DNA from: Flavobacteriales bacterium
GTDB taxonomy: Bacteria > Bacteroidota > Bacteroidia > Flavobacteriales_F > PHOS-HE28
Assembly: GCA_016713865.1 (NCBI GenBank)
Contig: JADJOG010000049.1
Span: 1 to 64,000 of the forward strand
Length of the DNA stretch: 64,000 nucleotides
Reading direction: 5' to 3'
The position numbers and the translations under genes are program-made. Numbering within the stretch: position 1 is the first letter of the stretch; every line of letters starts with the position of its first letter. Under the pieces are notes generated by a model. It saw only the letters and a list, made by a program, of their open reading frames with translations. It ran no database searches and was not told where the DNA came from. Below are positions 10,528 to 19,825 of this stretch, one piece after another.

Positions 10528-11259
10528 ATGAAGAAAGACATCAAGGCAACCGCTGACAGCGAACGCCGCATCCAGCGGGCATTCAAGCGCAAGGGCTGGA
10601 ACGAGATCAAGGCCAACGATAGTTGGGCGATATTCAAGATCATGAGCGAGTTCGTCGAGGGCTTCGAGGCCCTGCAGCGCATTCGGCCATGCGTGAGCAT
10701 CTTCGGCAGCGCGCGCACCAAACCCGATGCGGCTGAATTCAAACTCGCAGAGGAGATCGCCTTCCAACTCACCGGGAACGGATATGGTGTGATCACCGGC
10801 GGTGGTCCGGGCATCATGGAAGCCGCGAATAAGGGCGCCCAGCGCGGCGGCGGCACCAGCGTGGGCCTCAATATCGAATTGCCGTTCGAGCAGGAGCCCA
10901 ATCCTTACATCGACAAAGAGAAGAGCCTTCACTTCGACTACTTCTTCGTGCGCAAGGTCATGTTCATCAAGTACAGCCAGGGCTTCATCGTGCTGCCCGG
11001 CGGCTTCGGAACGCTCGATGAGCTCTTCGAGGCGCTCACCCTGATCCAGACGCAGAAGATCGCGCGCTTCCCCATCATACTCGTGGGCAAGAAGTATTGG
11101 CAAGGCCTGCTCGACTGGGTGAAGGCCACCATGGGAGAGCGGCACGCTTATATCAATCCCGATGACCTCGATCTCATCCAGGTGGTTGACAAGCCCGAGG
11201 AGGCCGTGAAAGCGATCAACGCGTTCTACGGGAAGTACCTGCTCAAGCCGAACTTCTGA
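10528..11259 (+). CDS. LOG-family Rossmann protein (TIGR00730-type nucleotide phosphoribohydrolase)
   Basis: Cytosolic 243-residue protein of the lysine decarboxylase-like/LOG family, whose characterised members hydrolyse AMP or cytokinin ribotides to base plus ribose-5-phosphate. Motifs: GGGPGIMEAANKGA near residues 91-104 and PGGFGTLDE at 157-165, the substrate-binding pair that defines the family. An extra ~60 residue N-terminal helical region is present, as in the longer bacterial subgroup. The ATG at 10528 lies about 95 nt beyond the corrected uvrA stop, so the apparent 4-nt overlap with uvrA is an artefact. The physiological substrate cannot be read from the sequence. Confidence 0.9.
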   Translation: MKKDIKATADSERRIQRAFKRKGWNEIKANDSWAIFKIMSEFVEGFEALQRIRPCVSIFGSARTKPDAAEFKLAEEIAFQLTGNGYGVITGGGPGIMEAANKGAQRGGGTSVGLNIELPFEQEPNPYIDKEKSLHFDYFFVRKVMFIKYSQGFIVLPGGFGTLDELFEALTLIQTQKIARFPIILVGKKYWQGLLDWVKATMGERHAYINPDDLDLIQVVDKPEEAVKAINAFYGKYLLKPNF

Positions 11260-11351
11260 TTCGTTCCGCCGCGCTGCCATGCGCCCTTGTTCAACATGGT
11301 GCTGTTGGAATAAGGAGCAGCTGACCACCAAGCCGCTGGAAGCATGCCGGA

Positions 11352-11359
11352 TACTTTTG
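11352..11359 (+). promoter_or_regulatory. Bacteroidota -7 type promoter element
   Basis: TACTTTTG matches the TAnnTTTG consensus used by Bacteroidota primary sigma factor and lies 44 nt upstream of the ATG at 11404. No clear -33 TTG partner is visible at the expected spacing, so this is a moderate call. Confidence 0.35.
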
Positions 11360-11403
11360 GTCGCGAGCTTGCGCGATGCACGCGCGCTCACCACTAAGTC
11401 GCC

Positions 11404-12840
11404 ATGGTGAATCAACTTGTCCTGCTGATCAACGTTATCAGCCTTCTCCTGATCAATACGTTCACCGGAGCTCCGATCATCGTCACGCAGAACCTTCCGG
11501 CTACCATGGCCTCCGGGTCGGAGACCAAAGTGACGGTCACGATCGAGAAAGGCGATGTGACCGGCTTCGCGAAACTTCAGATTGACCTTCCTGACGGGCT
11601 CACCGCCACTGCTATCGAGACCAAAGGGGCGTCCTTCACCTTCGCCGACGGCAAGGCGAAATTCATCTGGATGTCTCTTCCGGCATCGCCCACCTTCAAA
11701 GTGAGCTACACGTTATCAGCCACATCAAGCTCGGCTGGCGTGAAGCGCGTGGCCGGTCGCTTCTCCTACATCGAGGACAATGAGCGCAAAGTGCTCGAGC
11801 TGAACCCATCGACCATAGACTTCGGCGCACCGGGAGCCATCGTAGCTGAGGATGCTCCAGTTCAATCCAATACGACGAACGATCAGGATCTCGTGAGCGC
11901 AGCTGGCGCTGCTCCAGTTGGCAAGATCGCCATCGCCGTGATCGACAATGCCAGCGGAATAGCCGCCATGCAAGGTGCTGGTGGTGTTGGTGGCTCGCGC
12001 ACCATAACACCGGTAACGGAGAAAGAGATGATCGTGGAAGTGCTCGTGAACAAAGGCAGCATCCGGGGATTCGGCAAGCTGCAAGAGATCATTCCAGCCG
12101 GATTCACAGCCGTTGAGAAGAATAGCGCTGAAGCCATCTTCACCACGCAGGATCGCATCGTGAAATTCGTCTGGCTGAACCTTCCGGCTTCCAACGAATT
12201 GAAGGTGACCTACAAGCTGCGCGCGAACGAGAAACCAGACGGTGAGTACAGCATCGACGGCGACTTCGGCTACCTCTTGAACGATGAAACGCAGAAAGCC
12301 GTGCTTGGAACGAGCAAGTTCTTCATCGGTCAGCGCGCCTTCGAAATGATGGCTTCGGATAGCCAGCAGATGAACCAAGAGCAGGGCGAGGATCCTTCCT
12401 TGGCCCTGAAGCTGAAGGCAGAAGAAGAACGCAAGGCGCGCGAGGCACAAGAGGCCACTGCCGCCCGCGAGCGCATAGAAAAGCAAGAGGCGGCCAAGCA
12501 GAATACCGTCGCGGCTCAGCGCCCGACCCAGCGAATCCCGGCTCCGGAGAAAGGCATCACCTATAAAGTGCAGATCACCGCAGCGCATCGCGAGGTGGGC
12601 AAGTCATACTTCCGCGCGCGCCATAGCTACAGCGGCGACTTCCAGATCGAGCGCCATCAGGGCTGGATCAAATATGTGACGGGCGGCTATGTCGAATACA
12701 AGGAAGCACGTGAACAGCGTGTGAATTATGTGCAGGCCGGGCACAACTTCCCAGGTCCATTCGTTACCGCATACAACAACGGTGAGCGCATCACGGTGCA
12801 AGAGGCGCTCGCGATCAGCAAGCAGCAGTGGGTGCAATGA
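11404..12840 (+). CDS. Envelope protein with duplicated beta domains and C-terminal SPOR-like domain
   Basis: A 478-residue protein with an N-terminal hydrophobic segment (LVLLINVISLLLINTFTG) and then two homologous beta-rich domains. The first (~25-135) contains GFAKLQIDLPDGLTA and KFIWMSLPASPTFKVSYTL; the second (~205-310) contains GFGKLQEIIPAGFTAVE and KFVWLNLPASNELKVTYKL. A charged coiled-coil-like linker (~335-375) follows, then a C-terminal SPOR-like domain (YKVQITAAH to NNGERITVQEALAI) that in the family binds denuded glycan at division sites. The second domain is clearly a duplicate of the first. It is followed after 10 nt by another SPOR protein, so the two probably act together in the envelope. 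No specific function known to me. Confidence 0.7.
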   Translation: MVNQLVLLINVISLLLINTFTGAPIIVTQNLPATMASGSETKVTVTIEKGDVTGFAKLQIDLPDGLTATAIETKGASFTFADGKAKFIWMSLPASPTFKVSYTLSATSSSAGVKRVAGRFSYIEDNERKVLELNPSTIDFGAPGAIVAEDAPVQSNTTNDQDLVSAAGAAPVGKIAIAVIDNASGIAAMQGAGGVGGSRTITPVTEKEMIVEVLVNKGSIRGFGKLQEIIPAGFTAVEKNSAEAIFTTQDRIVKFVWLNLPASNELKVTYKLRANEKPDGEYSIDGDFGYLLNDETQKAVLGTSKFFIGQRAFEMMASDSQQMNQEQGEDPSLALKLKAEEERKAREAQEATAARERIEKQEAAKQNTVAAQRPTQRIPAPEKGITYKVQITAAHREVGKSYFRARHSYSGDFQIERHQGWIKYVTGGYVEYKEAREQRVNYVQAGHNFPGPFVTAYNNGERITVQEALAISKQQWVQ

Positions 12841-12850
12841 ACCTGTACTG

Positions 12851-14935
12851 ATGCGCCAACGCAACCCGCTACTGTCTTCTGCAAAGCGCCTCGCGCAGGC
12901 CTTGCTCGTCGGTGCGGTGCTTTCGTCTCCGGGTTTCGCGCAAACGGATTCCACCGCCGCGCGCCCACCGGTTGATTCCCAATCGGCCTTCAGGCCTACC
13001 ATAGGCCTTGGTGCAGGCATGTTCGCCTTCTATGGCGATGTTGGCAGTGACCACAGCGGCTACAGCCCTCTCGTATCACGTTTCGGGTACGAATTGCGCG
13101 CATCGGCCCCTATCACATCCTGGCTCGAAGCCGACCTGTACGCGCTGCATGGCCGCGTGGGCGTGAATGAGCGCGACTTCAAGCGCAACATGAACTTCGA
13201 GTCGCGCATCACCATCGGCGGGCTTCAGCTCCGCTACAATTTCCTGCCGCTGGTACGCAAGGAGCGCGTGGTGGAACCCTACGTCAACTTCGGCTTCGAG
13301 AGTGTCGAGTTCCTCACCAAGACCGACTTGTACGATGGCCAAGGCAGGCGCTACCATTACTGGAGCGATGGAACCATCCGGGACATCGCTGAGGGCGCGC
13401 CCAATGCGGCCCAAGCAGTCGAGATACAGCGGGATTACAGCTACGAGACCGATGTGCGCGAGCTGAACGCAGATGGTTTCGGCAAGTACAAAGAGCAGAC
13501 GTTCGCGATTCCGGTCGGTGTGGGCGCGCGCATGAATGTGGGGCATGGTTTCGACCTGCGCGTTGGTGCCACCATGCACTTCACGCTCACCGACAACATC
13601 GATGGTATCACCAACAAGAGCATCGGCGACCGCCAAGGGAAAGCCGGCAACGATCGATTCCTCTACAGTTCCGTGAGTATCGGCTACACCATCCCCATGG
13701 CCCGCAAGCCGAAGAAGACGCGCTTCAGCACCCCGCTGAGCAGCGAAGAGCTTGACGCCATCGTGCTCAACGAGGACGAGGACGGCGATGGCGTGCGCGA
13801 CTTCAATGACGATTGCCCAGGCACCCCAACGGGTGTGAAGGTCGATGCCAAGGGATGCCCGCTGGATGGCGATGGCGATGGTATTCCGGATGATCGCGAC
13901 GATGAGCTGAACAGCGCTGCCGGAGCATTGGTCGATTCACGTGGGGTGACCCTGAGGGATGATCGGATCCTCAAATCGTGGCTCGCCTGGAAGGATAGCG
14001 CGAACGTGAACATCGTGGCCTCTCGCGTGGAGAGCTTCGGCCCTATGCGGCCAGCAAAGGCTCCGACGAAGCGTGTGTACGTGGTGAAGGTGGGCACTCA
14101 TACCGAGGGCATCAGCGAGGAGATGATCCAGAAGATTCTCAGCATCCCTGATGTGCGCACCATTGAGAAAGGCGATACCACCTACTACGTGGTGGGCAAC
14201 TACGATGCGATCCCAGAAGCATTGCGGCGCGAATTGGAGCTGAAGGGCATGGGCATCGAAAGCGTGGTGATGGCCGAAGAGGACGGCCGTTTGATCGACG
14301 TGAGCAAGGAGTCGGCTGCTGAGCGCGCCAAGATGGTGGGCATGGGCGCTGGCGATGAGAACCGTGATGTCATCATCCGCGTGCAGCTTGGCGCCTTCCG
14401 GAACAAGCTCTCGAAGAACATCTTCTCCAAGATCAAGGATTTGGTAGTGATCCAAGGGGATGATGGCCTCACGCATTACTACACAGGCTCATTCAGCGCG
14501 GTGAACCCTGCGGCCAACCACAGGGTTCAGATGCTGATCAACGGTTTCGAGGGCGCCTTCCTCGTGGCCTTCCGCGAAGGCAAGCGCATCAGCATGAAAG
14601 AGGCAGGCGCGCGCGTCACCGGATCCGAGGACCTGCGCACGAGGCCTACGCCCGGCAGCGTGGCACGTGACAAGGTGCGCTATCGCGTGCAGGTGGCCAC
14701 TTTCGCAGGCAATGTGCCCATGGACATGATGGACAAGCTGCTCGGCCTCGGCGATCTGGAGCCCCTCACCAGCGAGCAGACCACGCGCTACTTCTATGGC
14801 AGCTTCGTGGAGCGCCGCGAAGCTGAGGATGCACTTCAAGCGGTTCGGGCAAAGGGCTTCAGCGATGCCTTCATCGTGGGGTCCGTGAATGGGTCCATCG
14901 TGCCTGCCGAAGATGCGGACACGCTGGTGCGTTGA
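12851..14935 (+). CDS. Outer-membrane beta-barrel protein with thrombospondin type-3 and three SPOR domains
   Basis: I start at ATG 12851, which gives a signal peptide ending at GFAQ (residue ~31); the frame is open further upstream but overlaps the previous gene. Predicted layout from sequence: an OmpA-like small barrel (~40-275), a calcium-binding thrombospondin type-3 segment rich in D-x-D-G-D (EDEDGDGVRDFNDDCPGTP near 310-330), and three SPOR-type repeats (~395-470, ~515-590, ~615-690), each with a V-x-V/I-Q-x-G/A-x-F-like strand. About 694 residues. The combination would anchor a peptidoglycan-binding periplasmic part to the outer membrane. Adjacent to and likely co-expressed with the preceding SPOR-like protein. 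Confidence 0.75.
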   Translation: MRQRNPLLSSAKRLAQALLVGAVLSSPGFAQTDSTAARPPVDSQSAFRPTIGLGAGMFAFYGDVGSDHSGYSPLVSRFGYELRASAPITSWLEADLYALHGRVGVNERDFKRNMNFESRITIGGLQLRYNFLPLVRKERVVEPYVNFGFESVEFLTKTDLYDGQGRRYHYWSDGTIRDIAEGAPNAAQAVEIQRDYSYETDVRELNADGFGKYKEQTFAIPVGVGARMNVGHGFDLRVGATMHFTLTDNIDGITNKSIGDRQGKAGNDRFLYSSVSIGYTIPMARKPKKTRFSTPLSSEELDAIVLNEDEDGDGVRDFNDDCPGTPTGVKVDAKGCPLDGDGDGIPDDRDDELNSAAGALVDSRGVTLRDDRILKSWLAWKDSANVNIVASRVESFGPMRPAKAPTKRVYVVKVGTHTEGISEEMIQKILSIPDVRTIEKGDTTYYVVGNYDAIPEALRRELELKGMGIESVVMAEEDGRLIDVSKESAAERAKMVGMGAGDENRDVIIRVQLGAFRNKLSKNIFSKIKDLVVIQGDDGLTHYYTGSFSAVNPAANHRVQMLINGFEGAFLVAFREGKRISMKEAGARVTGSEDLRTRPTPGSVARDKVRYRVQVATFAGNVPMDMMDKLLGLGDLEPLTSEQTTRYFYGSFVERREAEDALQAVRAKGFSDAFIVGSVNGSIVPAEDADTLVR

Positions 14936-14964
14936 GCACGGGCAACTGAATCCGCAATCACGAC

Positions 14965-15300
14965 ATGCGCATCCCTTTCGAAGCGATTGATTGGACGCTA
15001 CTTCCTGCCACCCTCGTGAATGGAACCACGGGAACGGCCACCATGCGCATCATTCAGCACGATAGCCTGCGGATAAGACTGGTGGAATACTCAGCCAACT
15101 ACCTCGCCGACCATTGGTGCCAGCTGGGCCACTTAGTCTTCGTGCTCGAAGGCGAACTGATCAATGAGCACGAGGATGGGCGCGTGAACGTGCTGAAGGC
15201 CGGCATGTCGTACCACGTGAGCGATGGGCTCAGTTCGCACCGGTCACGGACGGCGGGACCGGTGAGGATGATCGTGGTGGATGGGGAGTTCTTGAAGTGA
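14965..15300 (+). CDS. Small cupin-fold protein
   Basis: A 111-residue single-domain cupin. Metal-binding type blocks: YLADHWCQLGHLVFVLEGE (first cupin motif, with D-H-W-C) and SYHVSDGLSSHRS (second). It resembles small stand-alone cupins annotated by a DHCW-type motif. No partner enzyme is adjacent and no substrate can be inferred. It ends 72 nt before the convergent Fe-ADH gene, with a hairpin between them. Confidence 0.75.
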   Translation: MRIPFEAIDWTLLPATLVNGTTGTATMRIIQHDSLRIRLVEYSANYLADHWCQLGHLVFVLEGELINEHEDGRVNVLKAGMSYHVSDGLSSHRSRTAGPVRMIVVDGEFLK

Positions 15301-15360
15301 TGAGAATGAGAGATCGGACAATGGATGGACCATTCTCTGATCATCTCATTTTCTGATTTC
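15301..15360. terminator. Imperfect hairpin between convergent genes
   Basis: Complementary blocks GAGATCGGACAATGG and CCATTCTCTGATCATCTC fold back around ATGGA in the short gap between the cupin gene and the Fe-ADH gene. There is no long T-run, so terminator function is inferred from position and structure only. Confidence 0.35.
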
Positions 15361-15371
15361 CTGACCCGCAC

Positions 15372-16455
15372 TCACATCCTCCTATACCACCCCTTGATCC
15401 GTTCCCGGTCCAGCACTTTTTGCCAATCGGGGCCGAAGGCGTGATCCCACATGTGCGGCAGGTTGTAGGCCACTTCGGCCATGGCATCGAGAGTGGCTTC
15501 GTCCCAATCCTTCGCGAGGTTGGCGGGAATGTGGATGCCGCGCTCCTTCACCATGTGCTTGAACTCCTGCACGTATTCGCCATACACATCCTCGAGCTGA
15601 TTGAAGGCCACGCAATTCGCGAAGCAGTGATGCATCTCCAGCACTTTGCCGAGGCCGTAGCTGAGCGCATGGCACACGCCCACTTCGCTGTACGTGAGGC
15701 TGAGGCCCCCCATGTAGCTGGCCACCATCAGCAGCTCGTCGCTCTTGGGTTCGCTACGCTCGCGCTTCAGGTAAACCTCGCGACATAGTTCCAACGACTT
15801 CTCGCTATACGCCTCGGCGAAAGTGTTCTTCTTGGTTCCGGTGATGGCCTCCACGCTATGGATGTAAGTATCCATGCCGGTGTAGAACCATTGGTCGTTG
15901 GGCACGGTGGCGATGAGGTCCGGGTCGAGCACGATCTGATCGAATACCGTCCAATCGCACTTGAGGCCGAGCTTCTTCACAGGACCGGTGAGTACGGCGG
16001 TCATGCTCACTTCGGCGCCTGTGCCGCTAATGGTTGGCACGCCGCAGTGGTAGATGCCGGGCTTCTTGATGAGGTTCAGGCCTTGGTACTGCACGCTGCT
16101 GCCCTCGTTCGTGAACATGAGCGAGAGCGCCTTTGCCACATCCATCACGTTGCCGCCGCCGATTCCCACAAGGCCAGCGGGCAATCCTCGGCGCGCGAGG
16201 ATGTCGTCGCGCAGGCCATCGATCTGCTCAGTGCTTGGCTCTTTGGCAGTGCTGCAGAAGATGATCTCGTCGCCTGCTTGCTTGGGTAAGCGTGCGATGA
16301 AGTCAGCCTTTTTCCTCGAAGTAGTGATCGACGAGGAAGACCATGAAGCCTTTGCCGCCGCCGCGATGCGGCTCGATGATCTCACTGAGCTTGCCGAAGC
16401 TGCCCCGGCCATAAGCGGTCTTGGTAACGGACTTGAAGTTGCGGAAGAGGTTCAT
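15372..16455 (-). CDS. Iron-containing alcohol dehydrogenase, KdnB-like (one frameshift)
   Basis: Group III metal-dependent NAD(P)H alcohol dehydrogenase. ATG at 16455 gives MNLFRNFKSVTKTAYGRGSF, with the frame broken at an AAAAAGG run near 16305 so that FEEK should continue into ADFIARLPKQAGDE. Visible motifs: GIGGGNVMDVAK (nucleotide binding), GTGAEVS, and metal ligands in GMDTYIHSVEA and GVCHALSYGLGKVLEMHHC. Length ~360 residues. The C-terminal part (HIPANLAKDWDEATLDAM) resembles 3-deoxy-octulosonate 8-oxidase KdnB, which acts in 8-amino-Kdo synthesis; a KdnA partner is not in the window, so that assignment is tentative. Other Fe-ADH substrates are possible. Confidence 0.85.
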
Positions 16456-16560
16456 GCAATGCGGCCATGATTTTGACATGGCGCCGCAAAGGAAGCAGGA
16501 TGGGCATTGCGCGCCGAAAGAGCATGATCCAGTTCTCCGGCTCTCGCTTTCATTTGCCGC

Positions 16561-17343
16561 ATGCGCGCCACACTCCTTGCTGCCATTTGCTTGTTCTTGC
16601 TTCTTCATTCGTGCGGTCCCGCTCCGCAATCCGGAGGAGAATCGGCCATGACGACTCAAGAGGAATCATCGCAGGCTATCCAGGATGCCCTTGTCGGCAG
16701 TTGGATGCCACTGGACTATTGCGATTGCTTGAAACGTGAGCGCTCTGCCCATGCGTGCCGCGAACTCGCCAATGAAGTGTTCGTGATGCTCGTTCGACCT
16801 TCATCGGGCGACAGCCTGATCTGGAGCTTCATCACCCCGCACGAAGGCGGACCCGAGGAACTCCTCGCCTTCGATGGTCCCACGAGTTCTTTCGTCTTCA
16901 CCCCGGAAGCAGACAGGCCTTGGGTGCCGTCAGTGCGTTTGGGCAGCATCGATGCCGATCATGCCGAGCTGCGCTTGGATGATTCCAAGGGCAGGATCTG
17001 CCTCCGCGTGCAGAGCGAGGATTCCTTGCTCAATGCAACGCTGCTCGCGGGCAAGTATGCTTTGGACCCGAGCGGCGCCGTTGTTGAGTTCAATGCCAAC
17101 GGTGCCGTTGAAGGGCTGGCCGGGCACACCCGCTTCAGCATCCTCACCGATTTCACGGAAGGCTTCGACAACCTCGACATCGTATTCCTGCACAACGGTG
17201 GATACGATTGGTCCTCCGACGCCTTCCACTACCGCTGGGACGGCAGCGAGCTCTTGCTCACGCACATGGACACGACAGCAGACCCGTACGTGTACCAGCA
17301 GGGCGAGCTGATCTACCGCTTGCAAGCGTTGCTCGACCAGTGA
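16561..17343 (+). CDS. Predicted lipoprotein of unknown function
   Basis: 260 residues with a clear lipoprotein signal (hydrophobic core LLAAICLFLLL, lipobox LHSC, Cys at 18). The mature part has a Cys-rich patch (YCDCLKRERSAHACREL, ~47-65) and a beta-rich remainder, with no domain I recognise. A TTCATTTG box ends 4 nt before the ATG. It lies between the Fe-ADH gene (divergent) and sucD (convergent). Secretion is a confident inference; function is unknown. Confidence 0.7.
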   Translation: MRATLLAAICLFLLLHSCGPAPQSGGESAMTTQEESSQAIQDALVGSWMPLDYCDCLKRERSAHACRELANEVFVMLVRPSSGDSLIWSFITPHEGGPEELLAFDGPTSSFVFTPEADRPWVPSVRLGSIDADHAELRLDDSKGRICLRVQSEDSLLNATLLAGKYALDPSGAVVEFNANGAVEGLAGHTRFSILTDFTEGFDNLDIVFLHNGGYDWSSDAFHYRWDGSELLLTHMDTTADPYVYQQGELIYRLQALLDQ

Positions 17344-17375
17344 GGCCTCGGAATCGATTCCGAGCAACCGTTCAA

Positions 17376-18244
17376 TCAGCCCAGCACCTCCTTCACCTTC
17401 GCGCCGATAGTAGCAGGGCTATCCACCACGTGGATCCCGCATTCGCGCATCACAGCCTTCTTGGCGGCGGCGCTTTCATCGGCGCCGCTCACGATGGCGC
17501 CGGCATGGCCCATGGTGCGGCCCTTCGGGGCGGTCTCTCCGGCGATGAAGCCGATCACGGGCTTCTTGCAATTGGCCTTGATCCAACGCGCGGCTGGATC
17601 TCCAGGTCGCCGCCGATCTCGCCGATCATCACGATGGCCTTGGTGTCGGGATCGTTCGCGAAGAGCTGAACCGCTTCGAGCGTGGTGGTGCCGATGATCG
17701 GATCGCCGCCGATGCCGATGGCCGTGGTGATGCCCATGCCGGCCTTCACCACTTGATCGGCTGCCTCGTAAGTGAGTGTGCCGCTCTTGCTCACGATGCC
17801 TACTGGGCCCTTCTTGAAGACGAAGCCGGGCATGATGCCCACTTTGCATTCATCGGCGGTGATCACGCCCGGGCAGTTGGGGCCGATGAGCGTGCTACCA
17901 GTGCCACGCAGGTATTCGCGAGCGGCAACCATGTCCTTCACAGGAATTCCCTCTGTGATGCACACGATCACCTTGATGCCGGCCTCAGCGGCTTCCATGA
18001 TCGCATCCGCAGCGAAGGCGGGCGGAACGAAGATGATGCTCACGTCGGCGCCGGTTGCTTTCACCGCATCGCTCACCGTCTCGAACACCGGACGATCCAA
18101 GTGCTGCTGGCCGCCCTTGCCAGGCGTTACGCCGCCCACCACGTTGGTGCCGTACTCGATCATCTGCGTGGCGTGGAAGGTGCCTTCGCTGCCGGTGAAG
18201 CCTTGCACGATCACCTTGCTGTTCTTGTTGACGAGTACGCTCAT
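17376..18244 (-). CDS. sucD: Succinyl-CoA ligase alpha subunit (one frameshift)
   Basis: ADP/GDP-forming succinate-CoA ligase alpha chain of the citric acid cycle. N-terminal CoA-binding fold: KVIVQGFTGSEGTFHATQMI and GGVTPGKGG. CoA/phosphohistidine region: GPNCPGVI, VSKSGTLTYEAADQ and GIGGDPIIGT. Near 17595 the frame changes: GEIGGDLE continues as AARWIKANCKKPVIGF and reaches TMGHAGAIVSG, where the His is the phosphorylated residue. Corrected length about 290 residues, standard for the family. sucC is not in the window. Because this is an essential core enzyme, the shift is best explained as a sequence error. Confidence 0.93.
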
Positions 18245-18350
18245 GCTCTAGCCGGTTGGGGGTTGTGTTGTTGCTGGTTGCAGGTTGTGCAACCGTAGCA
18301 TCGACAATGGATCGATGAATCGTGATTGCCAGTTCTTGAAGGCCGCGAAA

Positions 18351-19616
18351 CTAAGCGCCGCGCTCTGAGGCACCAACGATGGGCGTGTAGCTGGTGCGCA
18401 AGTAGTGGAAGACCAAGGCCAGCGTGCCGATCATGATCACACCGCCAACGATGAAGGGCAGATCCATGCCCATGGCGTAGAGCGGGCCAGCCATGGCAGG
18501 ACCAGCCACGCGGCCCAGCGAGGAGAAGCCTTGGTTCTGTCCCATCACTTCGCCCAATTCGTGCGGGCCCGATTTGCGGCTGAGAATGGAGACGAGGCTC
18601 GGGTTCAAGCAGGCATTGCCCACAGCGCCGAGGATCATCGGCACCAAGCTGAAGAGAACAAAGGCGAGATCAAGGTCGATCGAGAGCGGCTGGCCATCGG
18701 CACCCATGGTCACGCTCGCGCGTTCGCCTATTGGAACGAAGGGAATCAGCGCAAGGCCGAGACCAACCAGGATGCAGCCGTAGATCATCATGCGCCTTTC
18801 GCCCCACCAGCGCTGGAACACGCCCACCAGCGCGCCTTGCGAAACAGCACTGAGCACGCCCACCATGCTGAACATGATGCCCGTCTGGTCCACCGTGAGG
18901 TTGTAGCGCTGCATCCAGAGGAAGGCGATGCTCACATTCATCATGCTGAAGGCCGTGATGTACACGAAGCCGATGATGAAGATGTCGCGGAATCGCAGGT
19001 CCTTCAGCGCGCGGAAAGTGCTTGCGACAGGCTTGAAGTTGATAGGCCGCTTGGCATCGGGATTCTTCAGCGACTCCGGTAGCATAAAGATGACGCCGAG
19101 CAGATTCAGCACGCAAAGCGCCGTCGCGAACCAACCCACCGCTGCAATGCCGCCCATGTTGTGGAACACGTATCCGCCGATCGCCGGTCCGAAGGCGAAG
19201 GCCAAACCGAATGATGCACCGAGGATGAGTCCGAGTCGCTTGGCGCGGTCCTTCGGCTCGGTCATGTCGCTCACGTAGGCCTGTGCCGCTGCGATGTTGC
19301 CGCTGCCGATGCCGGTGAGGAAGCGCGAGACGAAGAGCAGCACGATGCTCGTGGCGTAGGAGAACACGATGTAGCTGATCGCCGTGATCGCGATGGAAAC
19401 GATGATTACCGGCCGCCGCCCGATGCGATCGCTCATGCTGCCCCAGATGGGCGAGCAGAGGAAGACCATCAGTGAGAAAAGCGCCACGCTCATCATCACC
19501 AGATCCTCGCTGGCGCCAACCGCCTCGCTGAAATAGGGCACCACCGGGATGAAGAGCGTGAACCCGATGAGGTCGATGAAGATGGTGAACCAAAGAATGA
19601 AGAGGCGCCGATCCAT
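18351..19616 (-). CDS. Major facilitator superfamily drug-efflux-type transporter (TetA-like)
   Basis: 421-residue transporter with 12 predicted membrane helices. The loop 2-3 motif A is GSMSDRIGRRPV; the N-terminal helix LFILWFTIFIDLIGFTLFIP and SRFLTGIGSGNIAAAQAYVSD are typical of the tetracycline-resistance-like DHA1 group. No regulator is adjacent and substrate cannot be assigned. A TACTTTCG box on the minus strand ends 10 nt upstream of the ATG. The gap to sucD (18245-18350) contains only a GGTTG-rich low-complexity stretch. Confidence 0.88.
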   Translation of the reverse strand: MDRRLFILWFTIFIDLIGFTLFIPVVPYFSEAVGASEDLVMMSVALFSLMVFLCSPIWGSMSDRIGRRPVIIVSIAITAISYIVFSYATSIVLLFVSRFLTGIGSGNIAAAQAYVSDMTEPKDRAKRLGLILGASFGLAFAFGPAIGGYVFHNMGGIAAVGWFATALCVLNLLGVIFMLPESLKNPDAKRPINFKPVASTFRALKDLRFRDIFIIGFVYITAFSMMNVSIAFLWMQRYNLTVDQTGIMFSMVGVLSAVSQGALVGVFQRWWGERRMMIYGCILVGLGLALIPFVPIGERASVTMGADGQPLSIDLDLAFVLFSLVPMILGAVGNACLNPSLVSILSRKSGPHELGEVMGQNQGFSSLGRVAGPAMAGPLYAMGMDLPFIVGGVIMIGTLALVFHYLRTSYTPIVGASERGA

Positions 19617-19626
19617 AAGAAGGGCG

Positions 19627-19634
19627 CGAAAGTA
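19627..19634 (-). promoter_or_regulatory. -7 type promoter element upstream of the MFS gene
   Basis: TACTTTCG on the minus strand, 10 nt before the start codon, close to the Bacteroidota TAnnTTTG consensus. Same placement as at several other genes in the window. Confidence 0.35.
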
Positions 19635-19699
19635 GGCTGGGGCTAGTGTGCGCGATCAGGTCAAGCGCGCCCTGCGGAAGCGCTGTTTCTGAAACATCC

Positions 19700-19815
19700 A
19701 ACCACTGATCCACACGGATTGCCACGGATGAAATCAAACTTGATCCAGACTTACACCGTCCAATGCACAAGCCCGAGCGTCCACCAGCTGTGTCCATCCG
19801 AGTGGATCAGTGGTT
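19700..19815. repeat. Long inverted repeat flanking the 3' end of ndh
   Basis: A 20-bp left arm (19700-19719, AACCACTGATCCACACGGAT) and right arm (19796-19815) are reverse complements with one mismatch, 76 bp apart. A partial second copy of CACGGAT occurs just inside the left arm. It lies between the MFS gene and the end of the NADH dehydrogenase gene and looks like a REP/MITE-type intergenic repeat; with the arms paired it could also stop transcription from ndh. Confidence 0.6.
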
Positions 19816-19825
19816 CGCTCCCACC

